Of a DNA stretch of 8,145 nucleotides, positions 4,486-8,145 are shown in pieces. The position numbers and the translations under genes were made by a program. Under the pieces are notes generated by a model. That model was given only the letters and a program-made list of their open reading frames with translations. It was not told the DNA's origin and did no database searches. Every line of letters begins with the position of its first letter. The stretch's first letter is position 1. This DNA comes from an uncultured Gammaproteobacteria bacterium (lineage in GTDB: Bacteria > Pseudomonadota > Gammaproteobacteria > Coxiellales > Coxiellaceae), in the NCBI GenBank assembly GCA_903870185.1, contig CAIQCE010000290.1:1-8145 (forward strand). The letters are read 5' to 3'.

Positions 4486-6132
4486 ATGAAAAATGACCCG
4501 AATAAACAGTGGGGTACTATCGAAGGTATTGAATCACCTATCTATATTCAAAATTTCACTTCTAGTGAAACACTTTCAAAAATCAATCAATATGAAATTG
4601 TCACCGACACCAAACTTGATACCAGTAATTTATTAGCCAAAAAAGCATATTTATCTATCAATGGTAGATATTACCATGGGATCATAACGAAAGTTAAAAA
4701 AGAAAAAAGATCAAATTGCATAAAAGTTGAAATTAAGCCCGAAATCTACAATAAATTATTTGTAAAAAAATCAATGAAATATGAGAATTGCACAATAGAA
4801 GAGTTAGTTAATAACCATCTATGTCTTGATGCTACTATAGAAATATCCAACAAATCAATAAAAAATAGCTATTTTCAACTTAATGAGTCTGATTATAATT
4901 TTTTTAATATAGCCATTGAATCCAATGAATTGATATACTATTTTGATACCACAAACTATGAATCAAAAATCACCATTATAGACAAGATTCAACCTATAAA
5001 TAAATATTTACATATTTGTGAGTCAGATTTATTGATTGGGGTGAAAAACATTTCATATGATAAAAATGTCATAACCATTAAAAGCTTAAGAATTTGGTCG
5101 GCAGGGGACTCATTTATCAACAATAATCAAATTTATATGGTTATTAATGTAAATTTGAAAGTTAGTGGCAATAAAATAGAATCCTATTTAATAGCATCAA
5201 ATTCAATTCAGATAAAATCCGATCATAAAAGCTCACCATGTGAATACAATTATAACTTAATTTCAAATAATAAAGAATTTAGTAAAAATACTGAAAAATC
5301 AAAATATACACAAATTGATAACAAAATATATTTTAATGATAATGAAGAAATAAATTCATTAATCAATATAAATAAAAAATGCATCATTGATTACATGCAA
5401 TATTATTGCATTTATAATCCTGATAATAAGTCAAAATTAATTAATTCAGAAGAAAACAAAATAGCATCATACTTTCATAAAACGATATTTATAGATAATA
5501 GAAGTCAAATGAGAGCCATTTTACATTCAGAAGGAGAATTATATTTAAAAATCATATCAGAATTAACCATCTACAATGATAAAAACATTGTTTCAAATGT
5601 AGTTTCAAATGAAATAATATTGTCTAAAAAAGGAATATATAAGAATTATTCAAAAGATATAGAGTTTAATGTTAGAAAAAGCAACTTAAAAATAAGCTCA
5701 AAAAGTATCTCACTAAATGCAGCTAAAATTGAAATTGTATGTGAATCAGACAGTTCAGAAGGGGGGTTATCAAGAATCACAGATTTACATTTATGCCCAC
5801 AGTTTAATCTTGATGGCTCACCCCATCTAGGAGGTGAAATATTAGAGGGCTCTGATAATATAATGATTAATGGACTATCGGCTGCCAGGATAGGCGACCA
5901 TGCAACATGTCATTTGTCAGTTGATATGCTCAATAAAGGCGCTTCGGGTCTTCACTTAAATGGCATTCCTGCTGCTTGCATTAATGATGGAACCCTTCAC
6001 CAGGGAAGCATTTCTTCAGCTTCCGAGGATGTTTTATTATTTAAACATTTTAATTCAAATCCTACTAATGATAAAAATGAAGAGCCAATTTCAAATGAAA
6101 ATGTATACTGGGCTAAAATAAAAATTATTTAG
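4486..6132 (+). CDS. Divergent VgrG-like protein with C-terminal PAAR tip domain
   Basis: A 548-residue protein read as a T6SS spike. Residues about 8-165 match the gp27-like VgrG N-terminus, most clearly YFQLNESDYNFFNIAIESNE (129-148) and the following YYFD. Residues 206-235 (AGDSFINNNQIYMVINV) resemble the end of that module. Residues about 395-422 alternate polar and hydrophobic residues like a short beta-prism. Residues 430-515 are a PAAR domain (SRITDLHLCP, SPHLGGEIL, IMINGLSAARIGD, LHLNGIPAACIND), with candidate zinc ligands H447, H472, C475 and H505. The usual OB-fold signature of VgrG is not recognisable, and the spike part is short. The middle is extremely AT-rich. The start is odd: AAGGG abuts the ATG with no spacing, and an in-frame stop lies just upstream. 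It is convergent with the lipase/membrane pair. Confidence 0.8.
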   Translation: MKNDPNKQWGTIEGIESPIYIQNFTSSETLSKINQYEIVTDTKLDTSNLLAKKAYLSINGRYYHGIITKVKKEKRSNCIKVEIKPEIYNKLFVKKSMKYENCTIEELVNNHLCLDATIEISNKSIKNSYFQLNESDYNFFNIAIESNELIYYFDTTNYESKITIIDKIQPINKYLHICESDLLIGVKNISYDKNVITIKSLRIWSAGDSFINNNQIYMVINVNLKVSGNKIESYLIASNSIQIKSDHKSSPCEYNYNLISNNKEFSKNTEKSKYTQIDNKIYFNDNEEINSLININKKCIIDYMQYYCIYNPDNKSKLINSEENKIASYFHKTIFIDNRSQMRAILHSEGELYLKIISELTIYNDKNIVSNVVSNEIILSKKGIYKNYSKDIEFNVRKSNLKISSKSISLNAAKIEIVCESDSSEGGLSRITDLHLCPQFNLDGSPHLGGEILEGSDNIMINGLSAARIGDHATCHLSVDMLNKGASGLHLNGIPAACINDGTLHQGSISSASEDVLLFKHFNSNPTNDKNEEPISNENVYWAKIKII

Positions 6133-6454
6133 ATTTGAATTTAGTGAGCAAATAGGAAATAAATAATGAAATATATAGGCTAAAACCTATGCTAGCGATA
6201 AATAATGCCATACCAGACAACCAAAACTCATCTAAATCAACTTGAAAAGATAATACATAGAAGCCAGTTGATATTATTAACGAAAATGTAGCAGAAGCAA
6301 TAATAATTGATTCATATTTTGGTTTCAATATAACCAATAACGAAAAGAATGGAATAGCGATAATCGATGGAAATATTCCATAGGTGATTAAGCTGATAGT
6401 AGAAATAACCATGATTAATCCTTCTAAAAAATCAGGTATAAAATTAATATTCAT
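6125..6454 (-). CDS. Small multi-span membrane protein, candidate immunity protein
   Basis: A 109-residue, very hydrophobic protein with probable membrane segments at about 11-28, 29-45, 49-70 and 79-104, separated by short polar links (KPKYES, QVDLDEF), and ending in a basic KFKSK tail that should be cytoplasmic. I do not recognise a family. Its ATG overlaps the stop of the lipase-like gene as ATGA, and a strong GGAGGG lies inside the lipase 3' end. Toxin-immunity pairs are commonly arranged like this, and membrane immunity proteins are known for T6SS lipases and pore-formers. The immunity role is inferred from position only. An alternative is an accessory or anchoring protein. Its 3' end overlaps the convergent VgrG-like gene by 8 bp. 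Confidence 0.75.
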   Translation of the reverse strand: MNINFIPDFLEGLIMVISTISLITYGIFPSIIAIPFFSLLVILKPKYESIIIASATFSLIISTGFYVLSFQVDLDEFWLSGMALFIASIGFSLYISLFISYLLTKFKSK

Positions 6455-7905
6455 AAAACATACCCTCCAAATTTATTGATCACAGTGTATTTATTTATAA
6501 TCCATTTCTTATAGACCACTTTCATTGCCTGATCTGGTATTTTCATTCCTGAATGTGAGCTTAAAAAAGTTTGATTAATTTGCAATAACTTCTTTTCTTT
6601 TATCAATCTCATTATCATAGGGTCACTGGTATCAGCCCCTTGGTACCCCATCGCCAGAGGTTTTTTTATTGGATACATTAGTTTATCAATATTGTATTTC
6701 ATCCTTGAAAATAAATCATCATAGTCAATATCATCAGTTTGCAGTAGGTGTTTTGATTCTAAATTAACATACTCCAAATATTTTGTTGTTGCTTTCCATG
6801 TTTCAATAAAAACCCTATCCAGCATATCTGAATAGTAGGGGACTGATTCATTTAGATAAATAAACTGTCTAATTGAAATCCCAATATATTCAGACAAATA
6901 AAATATGTATTTTAATATTTTGTCACGATGACTGTACAAAATTGTAATATTCTTACAAGATTTATGAGCAAGCGTAAAATGACTTTTATATTTCACCGTT
7001 CTATCTTTAGTGGGGTCTTCATTTAAAATTGTATTAGGGACCGCAGCTTGCCATAGAATTACATGCTCTATCGAGTTAACGCTCCCCTTACTAGCTAATT
7101 CTTGCATAAGCGATAATGCCACACGTGCACCTAAGCTATGAGCTATGATATTAACTTCTATGTCATGCGATTTTAGCTGATTGATGACCTTAGCTAATTT
7201 AACTCCGGATTGATCGGCATTATCCTCGGCATCAATAAAATTCCCGAAAAAAAGATCACCTGGCCAAATTATATTAATTAAACGAAAATATGATCTATAA
7301 TCCTTGTTGTTAAATTGGCCTGTTGCAATATTTAGGTTGTTTTCCATGTGGATAAACCAGTTATGAGCTTCAGTTCCATTTAAATGGCAGTCATCAATAA
7401 TTTCGTATCCATCTGAATATTGATTTGCTATTTTTTTCGGATCAATATAAATAGTCCTTAATGAGTCGCTATATTCCAATCCCTGATATATATTGGACGA
7501 AGCATTGATTAATTGATTTGAATAGCCACCTGCTTTTGTACTAAAACCGTGAATAAAAATAGTTGCATTAGAACCATGGGATTTAAAATACTCAATTTCG
7601 TCCAAACTTAATGAGGCTTTATCAGCATTTAAATTAATTATTATGGGTGGCATTAATAATTTAATTTCAATCAACTTATCAGTTGTGCTTGAATTGTATT
7701 TATTAAAACTTAATTTATCAACCTTAATCCTATCTAATGGATTGCTAATAACTTGATTATTAACTTGAATTATTTCTGAGTTTTTTATTATAATTTCACT
7801 AAATTTGCAATCTTGATCCATCCCTAAGTAGCTCAGTAAATTATTTTTTATTTTGTGTATTTTAATGCTATCAAATGTATTCATTTCTATATAATACAGA
7901 AACAT
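6451..7905 (-). CDS. Alpha/beta-hydrolase (DUF900/lipase-like), candidate T6SS effector
   Basis: A 484-residue protein with an esterase/lipase core at about 110-345. HGFS (119-122) is the oxyanion-hole loop. WPGDLFFGNF (214-223) resembles the DUF900 WPS region. AHSLGA carries the nucleophile Ser257, with Ala replacing the first Gly of GxSxG, as is usual in DUF900-like enzymes. Asp328 (LYSHRDK) and His451 (SSHSGMKIP) are the likely remaining triad members. The predicted reaction is ester or phospholipid hydrolysis. There is no signal peptide. Residues 1-85 are unrecognised. Pairing with a membrane protein and a PAAR-VgrG suggests an antibacterial lipase effector. ATG at 7884 is an alternative start (MNTFDS); neither start has a strong Shine-Dalgarno. 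TATTAT at 7896-7891 with TTTAAA 16 bp upstream could be a promoter that would favour the shorter form. Confidence 0.82.
   Translation of the reverse strand: MFLYYIEMNTFDSIKIHKIKNNLLSYLGMDQDCKFSEIIIKNSEIIQVNNQVISNPLDRIKVDKLSFNKYNSSTTDKLIEIKLLMPPIIINLNADKASLSLDEIEYFKSHGSNATIFIHGFSTKAGGYSNQLINASSNIYQGLEYSDSLRTIYIDPKKIANQYSDGYEIIDDCHLNGTEAHNWFIHMENNLNIATGQFNNKDYRSYFRLINIIWPGDLFFGNFIDAEDNADQSGVKLAKVINQLKSHDIEVNIIAHSLGARVALSLMQELASKGSVNSIEHVILWQAAVPNTILNEDPTKDRTVKYKSHFTLAHKSCKNITILYSHRDKILKYIFYLSEYIGISIRQFIYLNESVPYYSDMLDRVFIETWKATTKYLEYVNLESKHLLQTDDIDYDDLFSRMKYNIDKLMYPIKKPLAMGYQGADTSDPMIMRLIKEKKLLQINQTFLSSHSGMKIPDQAMKVVYKKWIINKYTVINKFGGYVL
6463..6468 (-). promoter_or_regulatory. Strong ribosome binding site inside the lipase 3' end
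   Basis: GGAGGG on the minus strand stands 8 bases before the ATG at 6454. It allows strong, partly independent translation of the membrane protein even though its start overlaps the lipase stop, as would suit an immunity protein that must not be limiting. Confidence 0.7.
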
Positions 7906-7936
7906 AGAAATCTTTAAACTCGTGAATTTTACGATA

Positions 7937-8145
7937 CTATTTTTTTAAGAACTGATCAAATATTTTGATAAAATCTTTTGATAATGCTGGCTTTTCCAAG
8001 AAAGCATCCATCCCAACATCTATGCAAGCTTGCTCTTCTTTTTCAATAATGTGCCCTGAAAGTGCAATAATGGGCGTATTTTTATTGCAAGTAGAATTTT
8101 TCCTTATGTGTTTACATGCTTCAATACCACTCATATCGGGAAGCC
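7937..8145 (-). CDS. Response-regulator receiver domain, C-terminal end (partial)
   Basis: The last 68 codons of a gene entering from the right edge. LPDMSGIEACKHIRK is the loop and helix after the phospho-acceptor Asp, which lies just outside the window. IIALSGH has the conserved switch Ser/Thr position (Ser), and LEKP supplies the conserved Lys. The protein ends right after the receiver fold (FIKIFDQFLKK), so there is no output domain after it. The wording of the motif and the terminal position are typical of the receiver of a hybrid sensor histidine kinase, but a stand-alone receiver or an N-terminal output domain is possible. The lipase-like gene begins 31 bp downstream on the same strand with no terminator between, so readthrough is possible. 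Confidence 0.85.
   Translation of the reverse strand, partial: LPDMSGIEACKHIRKNSTCNKNTPIIALSGHIIEKEEQACIDVGMDAFLEKPALSKDFIKIFDQFLKK

Noticed and set aside
1..8145. CRISPR array or insertion sequence
   Set aside because: No regularly spaced repeats and no transposase-like frame or terminal inverted repeats were seen.

Overview
The window looks like part of a low-GC gammaproteobacterial chromosome. The evidence is the tmRNA gene with a tag beginning AND, the P4-type integrase and AlpA gene set, and type VI secretion (T6SS)-like proteins. Legionellales or a relative is possible, but that is an impression, not a demonstration.

Region A (1 to about 3574, all genes on the minus strand) is the integrase-proximal end of an integrated genetic element, an integrative mobilizable element or phage satellite. 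Read in the direction of transcription it holds a P4-type tyrosine integrase, a 436-bp gene-free stretch, an AlpA-like regulator, a second small helix-turn-helix protein, a CHC2 zinc-finger protein and a TOPRIM/primase-helicase-like protein cut by the window start. The last three genes are chained by 4-base ATGA overlaps, so the zinc finger and TOPRIM parts of a primase are made as separate, translationally coupled polypeptides. The integrase has a good candidate promoter whose -10 region and ribosome binding site carry three copies of GGGGGTA, which suggests autoregulation.

Region B (3575-3970, minus) is an intact ssrA (tmRNA) gene encoding the tag ANDSNYVAVAA. The integrase lies just beyond its 3' CCA end, so the tmRNA 3' end is the inferred attachment site and the element/chromosome junction. 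The other junction is outside the window.

Region C (3971-4485) holds a terminator hairpin, an unrecognised 80-residue protein gene (minus) and a divergent regulatory region with repeated TTAAG motifs.

Region D (4486-7905) is a small, very AT-rich T6SS-like island. A plus-strand gene encodes a shortened, divergent VgrG fused to a PAAR tip. It converges, with an 8-bp overlap, on a minus-strand pair: an alpha/beta-hydrolase (DUF900/lipase-like candidate effector) and a translationally coupled multi-span membrane protein (candidate immunity protein). The likely reading is spike plus toxin plus immunity. No other T6SS genes are visible.

Region E (7937-8145, minus) is the C-terminal end of a response-regulator receiver domain, probably the tail of a hybrid sensor kinase or of a response regulator.
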